Assembly: GCA_023393815.1 (NCBI GenBank) | Contig: JAEXBU010000016.1 | Span: 1 to 56,851 of the forward strand | Source of the DNA: Bacillota bacterium | Lineage (GTDB): Bacteria; Bacillota; Clostridia; Tissierellales; Peptoniphilaceae | Reading direction: 5' to 3' | DNA: 56,851 bases | Shown here: positions 39,327 to 47,436 of the stretch, in pieces | Layout: the number at the start of each line of letters is the position of its first letter | Position numbering within the stretch: the stretch's first letter is position 1 | The notes under the pieces: model-generated | Databases searched by the model: none | What the model saw: only the letters and a program-made list of their open reading frames with translations | What the model was told of the DNA's origin: nothing | Program-made: the position numbers and the translations under genes

Positions 39327-40934
39327 TTAATACATTAAATCGTAAACATCCCAAAGGGTAAGCTCTTGGTTTATACCATCTTCCAGACCTTTGTGTCTTT
39401 CTTTTACTCCGTCCAGATGTGCTTCGTTGAAAAGGATGTATTCTCTTCCATCTCCCATGGCTGTAAACAACTTCTTTGCCGTATTTTCGTCGGCCTCGTC
39501 CGCATCCGGGCAGAAGATGCCCAGCTTGATGTGGTCGATGTGTGCCATTTTCAGTTGATCCTGTACGCATTCTAAGCCCGCAACCAAGCCATGTTTCGAC
39601 GCTTGATAAGACGGATTGTGCCCGGTTCCGAACAGTAGCCCTTCAATGGAAGCTGTAGCGACGACATTCGCCTTCGTCTTTTGCTTCATCATAACGGGAA
39701 GAACTTCTTTCAGATAATAGATCGGCTCCATCAGATTCACGCCGATTACCCGATCCCAATCTTCTTTATTCGTAGTCGCTATATCGTCGCTTACGGTAGC
39801 TTCCGCTCCTAAGAATAATACGTCGATTGCGCCATATTCGTCCATGCACGTTTTGACCGATTCCTTTACGTCTTCATAGCCCGACGGGTCTTTTTGGATT
39901 CCTATAACGGGCGCATCCAGGTCTTTTATTTCGGAAACCAGCGCATCCAGTGCGTCGCGGTCCGCATCTACCAAGGCAAGTTTCATTCCCTTATCTGCCG
40001 CTTCTTTCGCAAAGGCCTTTCCGTAGCCTTTGCCTGCACCTGTGATGAGGGCAACTTTTCCCTTATAATCTTCCGCAGACGCTCCATCGACCGGTACATG
40101 GAAGGCTTTTTCTATGGCTCTGTGGCGCAGATCCAATTTTTCCATAAACTTCGGATGGGTTTGTACGTACAGTTGATTTTCTTCTATGGCTTTGAACAGG
40201 CGGAAGCCTACGTCGTCGATCGGCATCCCCGTTTGGATGGATACGCTTAAGAACTTCATCAGGCCTTTATACATATCGGACTTGTAGAATGGATTGTCGT
40301 CATCGTGAAACCGTTCCGGACGATGGCGTTCCGTGTGGTGGAAGTCGGTTTGGATAAATCCGGGGCAGAATACGGAAACGCCGATATAGTCGATCCCATT
40401 GTTTTTCAGATACGTTTTTACATTTTCCGCCAGAACCAAGGTGGCGTGTTTCGTCGCGGAATAGGTAAGGCCTGTGGCAGATCCGTGAAGAATGCCCGCA
40501 ATCGAAGATACTTCCATAATATGCGCAGGCGTTTTTTGCTTGATCATAATCGGCAAAACTTCCATTAACATATACGCATGGCCACTCGTGTTGACAGCAA
40601 CGCCCCAATCGAAGTCGACCACCGGCATATGGACCACGTCGCCCAGAGGGCAAACGCCGGCGTTGTCGTAGAGGACGTCGATTCTTCCGAATTTGTCCAT
40701 TACTTCTTTTACAGTTCTTTTGACTTCTTCGTACACGGAAAGATCCGCCGTTACCGTCATTACGTCGCTTACTCCGAGTTGACGAAGCAATACTTTTACG
40801 CCGAAGACGTCACTTTCGTCGATATCTACCAGGGCAACTTTCATTCCGCGTCTTGCCGCTTCTATGGCAAAAGTTTTGCCGAATCCATTTCCCGCTCCCG
40901 ATACAAGAGCTACTTTTTCGCTAAATCCTTTCAT
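39327..40934 (-). CDS. Tandem short-chain dehydrogenase/reductase (two SDR domains)
   Basis: One 535-aa chain with two complete classical SDR domains. Domain 1 (1-280): SGAGNGFGK at 12-20, Asp37 after the second strand (NAD preference), NAG at 91-93, Asn115, Ser144, Tyr158 and Lys162. Domain 2 (290-535): TGAGKGYGK at 298-306, Asp323, Asn400, Ser429, Tyr443 and Lys447, but the NNAG motif is replaced by LGA (375-377). Both catalytic tetrads are therefore intact, so either two oxidoreductions or one active and one diverged site is possible. It follows the OYE-type gene by 13 nt with GGGGGAAAAACG before the ATG. The substrate is unknown; a steroid, bile acid or other enone/alcohol would suit the operon (inference). 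Confidence 0.9.
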   Translation of the reverse strand: MKGFSEKVALVSGAGNGFGKTFAIEAARRGMKVALVDIDESDVFGVKVLLRQLGVSDVMTVTADLSVYEEVKRTVKEVMDKFGRIDVLYDNAGVCPLGDVVHMPVVDFDWGVAVNTSGHAYMLMEVLPIMIKQKTPAHIMEVSSIAGILHGSATGLTYSATKHATLVLAENVKTYLKNNGIDYIGVSVFCPGFIQTDFHHTERHRPERFHDDDNPFYKSDMYKGLMKFLSVSIQTGMPIDDVGFRLFKAIEENQLYVQTHPKFMEKLDLRHRAIEKAFHVPVDGASAEDYKGKVALITGAGKGYGKAFAKEAADKGMKLALVDADRDALDALVSEIKDLDAPVIGIQKDPSGYEDVKESVKTCMDEYGAIDVLFLGAEATVSDDIATTNKEDWDRVIGVNLMEPIYYLKEVLPVMMKQKTKANVVATASIEGLLFGTGHNPSYQASKHGLVAGLECVQDQLKMAHIDHIKLGIFCPDADEADENTAKKLFTAMGDGREYILFNEAHLDGVKERHKGLEDGINQELTLWDVYDLMY

Positions 40935-40947
40935 CGTTTTTCCCCCA

Positions 40948-42912
40948 TTAATAATTCCAAGCGACGTTGTAAGCGTCTCTTAATGCTTCTAGTACGGTTC
41001 CTATTTTTTGGCTGTCGCCGTAGCTTCGAACGGTATCGCAAATGCCTTCAAACTCCTTGACGCAATCCGGTTGCGGTCTGCTTCCCAAGGCAAGTATGAC
41101 CGTATCGAAAGCAAGCTCTTTGATGCTTCCCATGTCATCGCCTTGTGCCAATACTTTCACCTTAATTCCCGTGTCCGTAACTTCCACCAATTGATGGAGG
41201 GGCAAGAAGTTTACATTTTCTTCTTCCAGCTTTTTCAGTACGATGTTGCGAACTCTCGCGATTTCACTGGCGCCTATCGTGCCCGTCATTTCCACGATCG
41301 ATACGTCTCTGTCCTCATCTTCCGTCTTTAAGGTGTCCGCTATTTCAAGGCCGGTGGCGCCAGATCCGATGACGGCCACTCTCTTGCCCGCTTTCTTTCT
41401 TCCTTCCAGGTAATCTTCTGCGACGATGACTTTGTCGGAATCGACGCCTTCAATCGGAGGTCTCATGGGGTTACCGCCGACACAGACGAAAATAGCTTCG
41501 GGGTGTAGTCCGGATACATTTTCTCTGTTCGCTTCCGTGTTCATTCGAACGTCCACGCCGGCTTCTTCCAATTCCGTCTTTTCCGTATCTAAAAACCATG
41601 CCAGTTTTTCTTTGTCATTTCCAAGAGAGCCGACGTGCAATGCTCCGCCCAGATGATCGTTCTTTTCGAATAAGGTCACATCGAAGCCTCTCTTTGCCAG
41701 AAGAATGGCCGTTTGCATTCCGGCAGGGCCGCCGCCGACTACGACCGTCTTTCTTCCGTCGCCGTCTTTTCTTAATTTGTTTTCGTCAAAATGCGCTTCG
41801 TTGCCCAAGATGGGGTTGACGGAACATTCTACATGACGCCCTTTCGATTCCGCTTCGATGCAGCGGTTGCAACCGATACATTTTCGGATCAAATCGCTTC
41901 TGCCTTCTTGCGCTTTCTTCGCCCAGTGCGAATCGGCCAATTGGCCTCTTCCTACCGATACAAAGTCACATACGCCTTCTTCCAAAAGCCCTTCCGCAAA
42001 CTCCGGCTCTTTAATGACGTTGATGGCAAATACAGGAATATTTACAGCGTCTTTTACAGCCTTGGCGATGTATTTACGGGATCCTTGTTTGTAAGAATAC
42101 ATAGGAATAATTTCTTGTGCGGTTTCATAGATCCCACAAGATACGTGGATATAATCTACGCCTGTTTCTTCCAGGTGTTTGGCGATCTTTACAGCCAAAT
42201 CTTTCGTAATTCCTTCTTCTCCCATAAATTCATCGGCAGAAATACGAATTCCTAAGGGAAATTTCGGTCCGCAAATTTTTCGAATTCCTAGAATGATTTC
42301 ATCGACGAACCGCATTCTATTTTCAAACGATCCGCCGTAGGCGTCCGTACGTCGATTGGAAAACGGCGACATCCATTGATTGAGTAAATACCCGTGCGCT
42401 GCGTGAAGTTCCACGCCGTCCATTCCCGCAAGCTTCGCAAAAACGGCCGCTTTAATGTATTTGCCTTGAATATCTTTCGCTTCTTCTATCGTCAGTTCGT
42501 GCGGCATTTCCTTGCATCGTTCCGTCGTAAAGGCGGACGGTGCGACAACTCCCGCGCCGTCGGGGTTCATTGCGGAAGAACCTTCGCGTCCCGGGTGGTG
42601 CACTTGTAAAAATATTTTTGTTCCGTAGGCGTGTACCCGATCTGCCAATCGTTGAAGACCGGCGATATGTCCCAGCCGCGTCGCCGCAATTTGCGTTGCC
42701 AATCCCCAGCCGTGTACATCGTCAACTCGGCAGATTTCCGTAATAATAAGGCCGCAGCCTCCTTTGGCTCTCTCTTCATAATAGCGAATCATATCTTCCG
42801 TTACTTCGCCGTTAAGATTTGCAAGGCCCGTGCCCATCGGCGGCATAACGACCCTGTTTTTTAATGTGAGACTGCCAATTTGTCCTTGTTCAAACAGTTT
42901 CTTCAATTCCAT
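40948..42912 (-). CDS. OYE/2,4-dienoyl-CoA-reductase-type flavin oxidoreductase
   Basis: A 654-aa FMN/[4Fe-4S]/FAD enzyme of the enoate reductase, FadH and BaiCD/BaiH group that reduces activated C=C bonds. The TIM barrel occupies residues 1-340 (LKNRVVMPPMGTGLANLNG, HAAHGYLLNQWMSPFSNRRTD with His170/His173/Tyr175). Cys345, Cys348, Cys351 and Cys363 follow as cluster ligands. The second and third are separated by two rather than the usual three residues. An FAD motif (VVGGGPAGMQ, 391-400) and an NAD(P) motif (VAVIGSGATGLEIA) complete the C-terminal half. The ATG follows AAAGGTGATCGT. It is the first gene of a two-gene operon with the tandem SDR. The exact substrate is not deducible. Confidence 0.92.
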   Translation of the reverse strand: MELKKLFEQGQIGSLTLKNRVVMPPMGTGLANLNGEVTEDMIRYYEERAKGGCGLIITEICRVDDVHGWGLATQIAATRLGHIAGLQRLADRVHAYGTKIFLQVHHPGREGSSAMNPDGAGVVAPSAFTTERCKEMPHELTIEEAKDIQGKYIKAAVFAKLAGMDGVELHAAHGYLLNQWMSPFSNRRTDAYGGSFENRMRFVDEIILGIRKICGPKFPLGIRISADEFMGEEGITKDLAVKIAKHLEETGVDYIHVSCGIYETAQEIIPMYSYKQGSRKYIAKAVKDAVNIPVFAINVIKEPEFAEGLLEEGVCDFVSVGRGQLADSHWAKKAQEGRSDLIRKCIGCNRCIEAESKGRHVECSVNPILGNEAHFDENKLRKDGDGRKTVVVGGGPAGMQTAILLAKRGFDVTLFEKNDHLGGALHVGSLGNDKEKLAWFLDTEKTELEEAGVDVRMNTEANRENVSGLHPEAIFVCVGGNPMRPPIEGVDSDKVIVAEDYLEGRKKAGKRVAVIGSGATGLEIADTLKTEDEDRDVSIVEMTGTIGASEIARVRNIVLKKLEEENVNFLPLHQLVEVTDTGIKVKVLAQGDDMGSIKELAFDTVILALGSRPQPDCVKEFEGICDTVRSYGDSQKIGTVLEALRDAYNVAWNY

Positions 42913-42968
42913 ACGATCACCTTTCTACATTCCTATAACTCTGGTTACCAAACGTTTTCCTCAATCAT

Positions 42969-42997
42969 AGACTAAAACAAAAAAAAATTTATGTCAA
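42969..42997 (-). promoter_or_regulatory. Promoter of the OYE-SDR operon
   Basis: Minus-strand consensus TTGACA (42992-42997), a T-rich 17-nt spacer and a weak TAGTCT (42969-42974); a better TATGAT lies five bases further. A strong -35 with a weak -10 suggests activator dependence (inference). Confidence 0.5.
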
Positions 42998-43082
42998 GTA
43001 TCAAGTTTTGGAATTGCGGCATGACATCTATTTATACTTTTCCTGTCATTCGAAGAAATCGGCTCGATCGGGTTTTCTAAGG

Positions 43083-43120
43083 AAAAAATAACCCTTCGGG
43101 GCATGAAACTTTCCGAAGGG
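43083..43120 (-). terminator. gloB terminator
   Basis: A minus-strand CCCTTCGG / CCGAAGGG stem with a 13-nt loop is followed by TTATTTTTT, 67 nt after the gloB stop. Confidence 0.8.
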
Positions 43121-43186
43121 CGACTTCCGTTTGATCCGCTCCGCGGCGGCAAACATTCCTTATAAAATTTTCCCGGAACGCTTTTT

Positions 43187-43879
43187 TCAGCTTTGATCGC
43201 GGAATTTGCGATACCGCATAAATTCGTCAAAATCGTCGATGATAAGAAACGGGTTCACTTGCTTTTCTTTTCCTATCGTCGTCGGAAGGGTGGGCAACCC
43301 TTCTTCGCGCAGGCGGCGCACTCGCTCCAGTTCTTTTTTCGCGATGTCGTTTTTTACATACGTTACGCTCTGTTGTAAATTGGACAAGGAATATTCGTGG
43401 GCGGGATAGACTTTCACCCCATCGTCCAAGGTTTTTAACCCTTGCAAGGTCTTGAACATGGCTTTGTAGTCGCCGCTGAAGACGCGGCCGCAGCCGGAGA
43501 GAAAGAGGGTGTCTCCGATGAACAGATGCTCGCCCATGGCATAGGCGACGTGGCCTTCCGTGTGTCCGGGCGTGGCGATCACTTCAAAGGTCTCGCCCAA
43601 CAGGTCGATGGACTCGCCCCCTTTCACCACGTCGGTGGCCCGCTTCGTTTCTTCCGGCCCGTAGACCGGCACGGGATACGCCTTTCGCAGGGCATTCACG
43701 CCGCCAATGTGATCCGGATGCTTATGGGTTAAGAGTACGGCTTCCAACGTGTAGCCTTTTTGCCCTATCACGCGCAACAGAAGATCCGCTTCGGAGGGAT
43801 CGACGACGACGATTCTTTTTTCTTTTTCGATGATCCAAATATAATTGTCCGACAGTGCCGGCAAGGGCATAATCTTCAT
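43187..43879 (-). CDS. gloB: MBL-fold hydrolase, glyoxalase II-like
   Basis: A 230-aa metallo-beta-lactamase-fold hydrolase with the di-metal motif THKHPDH (His52, His54, Asp56, His57). It also has the downstream TPGHTEGHVAY and GDTLFLSGCGRVF motifs, typical of hydroxyacylglutathione hydrolase-like proteins that open thioesters such as S-lactoylglutathione. Firmicutes of this kind often lack glutathione, so the true thioester may be different. The ATG at 43879 uses GAGGTGAAGGAA; an N-terminal extension to 43954 was rejected because it overlaps an intercistronic hairpin. It lies 84 nt after the double-cubane gene and may be co-transcribed. Confidence 0.87.
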   Translation of the reverse strand: MKIMPLPALSDNYIWIIEKEKRIVVVDPSEADLLLRVIGQKGYTLEAVLLTHKHPDHIGGVNALRKAYPVPVYGPEETKRATDVVKGGESIDLLGETFEVIATPGHTEGHVAYAMGEHLFIGDTLFLSGCGRVFSGDYKAMFKTLQGLKTLDDGVKVYPAHEYSLSNLQQSVTYVKNDIAKKELERVRRLREEGLPTLPTTIGKEKQVNPFLIIDDFDEFMRYRKFRDQS

Positions 43880-43918
43880 TTCCTTCACCTCACGACATTC
43901 ATACCCAAGAAAGGGCGA

Positions 43919-43951
43919 CGCCACCGATTTCTCTCGTGAAAAACGGTGGCG
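43919..43951 (-). other. Intercistronic hairpin between double-cubane gene and gloB
   Basis: Perfect 8-bp arms (43919-43926 with 43944-43951) form CGCCACCG / CGGTGGCG with a 17-nt loop. No T-run follows on the minus strand, so it looks like an mRNA processing or stability element more than a terminator. Confidence 0.45.
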
Positions 43952-43963
43952 CATCCTTTTTAT

Positions 43964-45124
43964 TTACAGCATTTCTACAAACGCGGTTAAGCGGGTATTT
44001 AATTGACCTACGTCGGCTTGAGAATAGTCGGTTTCTACGGCGATGTAGGGGATGTTTTTCTTTTCGTTGGCAAATTTTTGAATGGTCGAGGATTCAATAT
44101 TGTAAGTGTGGCAAGCGGTCAGGACGATTTCCACGACGCCGTCCACCTTGTACTTGTCGATGAGGTAGTCTAACAGTTCGATGCGATTCGGATTCGGCGT
44201 CATGACGGAACAACCGATTTGAATGTAGCGATCGGCCAAGGCGTCGATCAGTTCGTCTAAGGTTTCGCCGCTGTCGTCGACAAAGTATTGGGATTGTTTT
44301 TCTCCGATGCAGTTTTCGAAGCTTACGACTACCGCACCGTTATCTTCTAGGGCTTTAATGACTTTTTGGGGCGCACCGCCAGAGGGGCAGCCGGTAATCA
44401 AAATTCTCGGCTTCTTTTCCCTTTTGGCGGGATCGTATTCTGCCAGGATCTTTTCTTTCACTTCGTCCAATTCTTTGGGAACGGATTCTTTGTCGAAATT
44501 GTAAAAATTGGAATTTAAGACGGAATGAATGTCGAAACCGTCTACGGGTGTCGGATCGTTTACCATGACTTCGCACAGTTCTTGCCGCGCCCGACGAATG
44601 TCGTTGGTGACTTCTATGGCTTTCTTCAGATTTTCATAGGTAAGTTCGGTGTCGAAGCGTTCTTCCAAAAACGCGGCGACTTTGCGCACTTCTTTTTTCC
44701 AAAGTTCGCGGGCATCGGCGGATTGGGAATTGGGAAGCTCCATAATGTAGACGTCTTTAAATTCGCTCATCATTTCGTACATTTTCTTCTTTCCGTCACA
44801 GGTGGTTTCCCCGATGACCACGTCGGAGAAGTGGAAGAAGGGACACTTGTCCGTTTTGCCGAAACCGTAGCTGGATTTAATCAAAGGGCACAGGTTCTTC
44901 GGCAGGTCTTTTTCCGCTTCGGCCACGGTTTCGTCGCTGGTGGAGCAAAGGCCCACAGTGGCGAGACCCATGGCGTGGGCGATTTCTTGAGGAAAATACG
45001 TACAGTAGATGCCTACGACGGGAATATTTTGATCTTTCACCTTTTTTACGTTCATAAAACCGGTTTTTCTGGCGTCTGCAAATTCATCGAAAATTTCCGG
45101 CAAGTCCTTAATGATTTTTTCCAT
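43964..45124 (-). CDS. Double-cubane-cluster anaerobic reductase (HgdB/YjiM-like)
   Basis: A 386-aa member of the 2-hydroxyacyl-CoA dehydratase beta-subunit superfamily, the stand-alone DCCP type rather than a true dehydratase pair. Conserved cysteines lie at 41 (IYCTYFPQE), 79 (LCPLIKSSYGF), 94 and 109 (ETTCDGKKK), with later ones in ENCIGE, IGCSVMTPN and TACHTYN. Family members carry a fused [8Fe-9S] double-cubane cluster and receive very-low-potential electrons from an ATPase activator. The activator gene lies 8 nt upstream. The physiological substrate of the family is unclear. The ATG follows AGGAGGAAAC. Confidence 0.9.
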   Translation of the reverse strand: MEKIIKDLPEIFDEFADARKTGFMNVKKVKDQNIPVVGIYCTYFPQEIAHAMGLATVGLCSTSDETVAEAEKDLPKNLCPLIKSSYGFGKTDKCPFFHFSDVVIGETTCDGKKKMYEMMSEFKDVYIMELPNSQSADARELWKKEVRKVAAFLEERFDTELTYENLKKAIEVTNDIRRARQELCEVMVNDPTPVDGFDIHSVLNSNFYNFDKESVPKELDEVKEKILAEYDPAKREKKPRILITGCPSGGAPQKVIKALEDNGAVVVSFENCIGEKQSQYFVDDSGETLDELIDALADRYIQIGCSVMTPNPNRIELLDYLIDKYKVDGVVEIVLTACHTYNIESSTIQKFANEKKNIPYIAVETDYSQADVGQLNTRLTAFVEML

Positions 45125-45132
45125 GTTTCCTC

Positions 45133-45915
45133 CTATATTCCTTTCTGTCCGTTTCTTTTTTTCTTTTCCTTGGCGAGCAGAGCCGCGCCGATGGCTCCTG
45201 CAAATTGACCCTTGTCACTGTTCCACACACGGCGATCCAATTTTTCCGAAAGTACCTCTGCGAAATAAGGTACTTGGCTCAATCCTCCAGTCAAAATAAC
45301 TTTTTCGGGAAAACTCATGCGGCCCGTGAGCCCCGCGACTTTGTTGGCCACCGAGTCCACGACGCCGGCGGCGATGTCTTCCCTCGGCCGCCCCTCGCCG
45401 ATGTAGCTGATAATTTCCGATTCGGCAAAGACCGTGCACAGGGAGCTGATAGAAATTTTTTCGCCGATCTTTGCCATTTCAAAGAGCTCGGTCATGTCCA
45501 CGGCCAAGCGGTTGGCCATGACTTCTAAAAATTTTCCCGTGCCGGCGGAGCACTTGTCGTTCATTAAAAAGTCTTTCACCATGCCGCCTTCCACGAGGAT
45601 GACCTTCGTGTCCTGACCGCCCACATCGATAACACCCACATCGTCGCCGGCGAGTTCTCTGGCGCCGCGGCCGTGGCAGGTAATCTCGGTAACGACAAAA
45701 TCGGCGAAGTCCACGGAAACGCGACCGTATCCCGTGGCCACCACGCGCACATCGTCGCTTCTGACGTCGATTGACCGGCGCAGCAGGCGCTTTTCAATTC
45801 CCCGAGCCGTTTCCACGGAGCTCCAACCGGTGGGTTCAACAAACCGAACCGCTTTGTCGCCGAAACCCCACACCTTTGCCGCCGTCGAGCCGATGTCGAT
45901 TCCAATAAATTGCAA
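45133..45915 (-). CDS. ASKHA ATPase activator of the double-cubane/dehydratase family
   Basis: A 260-aa HgdC/YjiL-type reductive activase. The phosphate loop GIDIGSTAAKVWGF is at the N-terminus, the central GVIDVGGQDTK follows, and GGLSQVPYFAEVL lies near the end. Cys122 (KCSAGTGKFLE) and Cys160 (SSLCTVFAESE) are the two ligands each monomer provides to the bridging [4Fe-4S] cluster. It uses ATP hydrolysis to push electrons into the adjacent double-cubane protein. The start is TTG at 45915 with GGAAGGAG 7 nt upstream; an 11-residue extension was rejected. It begins 4 nt after the DUF3343 gene. Confidence 0.92.
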   Translation of the reverse strand: MQFIGIDIGSTAAKVWGFGDKAVRFVEPTGWSSVETARGIEKRLLRRSIDVRSDDVRVVATGYGRVSVDFADFVVTEITCHGRGARELAGDDVGVIDVGGQDTKVILVEGGMVKDFLMNDKCSAGTGKFLEVMANRLAVDMTELFEMAKIGEKISISSLCTVFAESEIISYIGEGRPREDIAAGVVDSVANKVAGLTGRMSFPEKVILTGGLSQVPYFAEVLSEKLDRRVWNSDKGQFAGAIGAALLAKEKKKRNGQKGI

Positions 45916-45919
45916 TGCA

Positions 45920-46147
45920 TTACTCCTTCCGGTGCAAAATCTCGACAAAATCCAATTGCTTTTCCTTCATCAGCCGCCTAAGATCCGTCTCTTCCCGTAA
46001 ATCGTGTTTCCACGCGTAGCCGCAACCGGCACTAAGATCGTCGGGCAGGGGCATGAGTTTGCCGTGAAGTCCTTTCGCCTCCACGGCCTCTTCCATGGCG
46101 ATGGCGTCGGTAACATTTTCAAAGGTGACGATCAGTACATCCTCCAT
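45920..46147 (-). CDS. DUF3343 domain protein (putative Se/S carrier-like)
   Basis: A 75-aa protein starting MEDVLIVTFENVTDAIAMEE with a PDDLSAGCGYAWK motif. This is the DUF3343 family, which often occurs beside cysteine desulfurases and sulfur- or selenium-transfer genes and contains the GCG cysteine as a likely carrier residue. The gene overlaps the end of the cysteine desulfurase gene by 29 nt in another frame, with AAAGGAG inside that gene. It is followed immediately by the activase. A sulfur-relay role for the double-cubane enzyme is inference. Confidence 0.82.
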   Translation of the reverse strand: MEDVLIVTFENVTDAIAMEEAVEAKGLHGKLMPLPDDLSAGCGYAWKHDLREETDLRRLMKEKQLDFVEILHRKE

Positions 46148-47285
46148 CGTTCACCAGCTCCTTTCTCAATTCATCCAGTGCCTCTAAGGCCGCGTCGATT
46201 TCTTTTTCCGTCGTAAAGTAGGAGAAAGAAAAGCGAACGGCGCCGACCTTTCGCGTGCCCATGGCCTCGTGAATTAAGGGGGCACAGTGAGCGCCGGTGC
46301 GAACCATGATTCCGTAGCGAGATTCCAAAAGTTCCCCCACTTTCGACGAGGGCACGCCCTTTACATTCACGCTGACGACGGCGGTTTTTCTCTTCGGATC
46401 CTTGGAGCCGTAGACGATCACACCGTCCATCGTCGAAAGACCTTTTAAAAACCGCTCCACCAAAGCCTCTTCGTGGGCGCGAACGGCCTCGATGCCCACC
46501 TTATTTAGAAAGGTGAGGGCGCCGTGAAGCCCGGCGATGCCATGTCCGTTTTGCGTTCCCGCCTCGAGCCGCGTGGGCATGGCGTCGGGCTGGCGCTTAT
46601 TGTAGGAGTCGACGCCACTTCCTCCCACTTTCAAGGGTTTCACGTCTACACCTTCGCGAACGTAAAGTCCCCCGGTGCCCTGAGGACCCATTAAAGCTTT
46701 GTGCCCCGTAAAGGCCAACAGATCGATCCCGCACTTCTCCACGTCGATGGGGATCGCCCCCACCGTTTGGCTGCCGTCGACGATAAAAAGCAGTCCATGG
46801 GCGCGGCAAAAAGCGCCGACTTTTTCGATATCCAACACATTGCCCGTCACATTGGACGCATGATTGACGACGACAGCCTTGGTATTGGGCCTCAATAACG
46901 CCTCCAGCCCGGACAAATCCACTTCTTCGTCGCCAAAAATGGGCAAAAAATCCAAAGCACAGCCGCTTCGGTACAGAGGCCGCAGGACGGAATTGTGTTC
47001 GGTCACCGTGGTGATCACGTGATCCTCCGCTTCGATAACGCCATGGATAGCGACGTTTAACGCCTCTGTGGCATTCAGCGCAAAGGCGATCCGCTTAGCA
47101 CTGCCGCCTGCATGAAACAGATCCGAAAGCAACGTACGCGTCCTGTACTCCAGTCGCGCCGCCTCGAGAGCACCGTGCCCTGTGCCTCGACCCGCGTTTC
47201 CGATGGAATTCAGCGCGCCTACAATCCCCATTTCCACTTCCTTCGGCTTTTTCATAGATGTCGCCGCATTATCTAAGTAAATCAT
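46119..47285 (-). CDS. Cysteine desulfurase (class V aminotransferase)
   Basis: A 388-aa PLP enzyme that removes sulfur (or selenium) from cysteine as a protein persulfide. It has IYLDNAATSMKKP at the N-terminus, TVTEHNSVLRP, the PLP lysine in FTGHKALMGPQGTGG (Lys196) and the catalytic Cys in RTGAHCAPLIHE (Cys334). It is of the SufS-like/group II arrangement. The ATG at 47285 follows GGAGGTATCG. It heads the csd-DUF3343-activase-double-cubane operon. No scaffold (sufU, iscU) or selD is nearby, so a dedicated sulfur donor for the neighbouring metalloenzyme is possible (inference). Confidence 0.92.
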   Translation of the reverse strand: MIYLDNAATSMKKPKEVEMGIVGALNSIGNAGRGTGHGALEAARLEYRTRTLLSDLFHAGGSAKRIAFALNATEALNVAIHGVIEAEDHVITTVTEHNSVLRPLYRSGCALDFLPIFGDEEVDLSGLEALLRPNTKAVVVNHASNVTGNVLDIEKVGAFCRAHGLLFIVDGSQTVGAIPIDVEKCGIDLLAFTGHKALMGPQGTGGLYVREGVDVKPLKVGGSGVDSYNKRQPDAMPTRLEAGTQNGHGIAGLHGALTFLNKVGIEAVRAHEEALVERFLKGLSTMDGVIVYGSKDPKRKTAVVSVNVKGVPSSKVGELLESRYGIMVRTGAHCAPLIHEAMGTRKVGAVRFSFSYFTTEKEIDAALEALDELRKELVNDGGCTDRHL

Positions 47286-47313
47286 CGATACCTCCTTTCG
47301 AACCTCTACATAC

Positions 47314-47322
47314 AATATAACA
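47314..47322 (-). promoter_or_regulatory. Extended -10 promoter of the cysteine desulfurase operon
   Basis: Minus-strand TGT-TATATT (47314-47322) lies about 30 nt before the ATG; no good -35 was found. Confidence 0.45.
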
Positions 47323-47411
47323 TGAAACAAATTTCGCGTATTGTTTTCCCCCATTCATCGAAAAATAATATGTTGGAGTTTGTCCATTCAGATTTTCTAT
47401 CGCAGGCCCAC

Positions 47412-47436
47412 AAAAAAAAGAGCCCACAGGCTCTTA
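47412..47436 (-). terminator. Terminator overlapping the vWA gene stop codon
   Basis: A minus-strand AAGAGCC / GGCTCTT hairpin with a 3-nt loop is followed by T8. The first arm starts within the TAA stop codon of the vWA gene, so translation up to the stop could affect folding. Confidence 0.85.

Noticed and set aside
43919..43951. Terminator between the double-cubane gene and gloB
   Set aside because: The 8-bp stem lacks a T run on the minus strand, so it was listed only as a hairpin.
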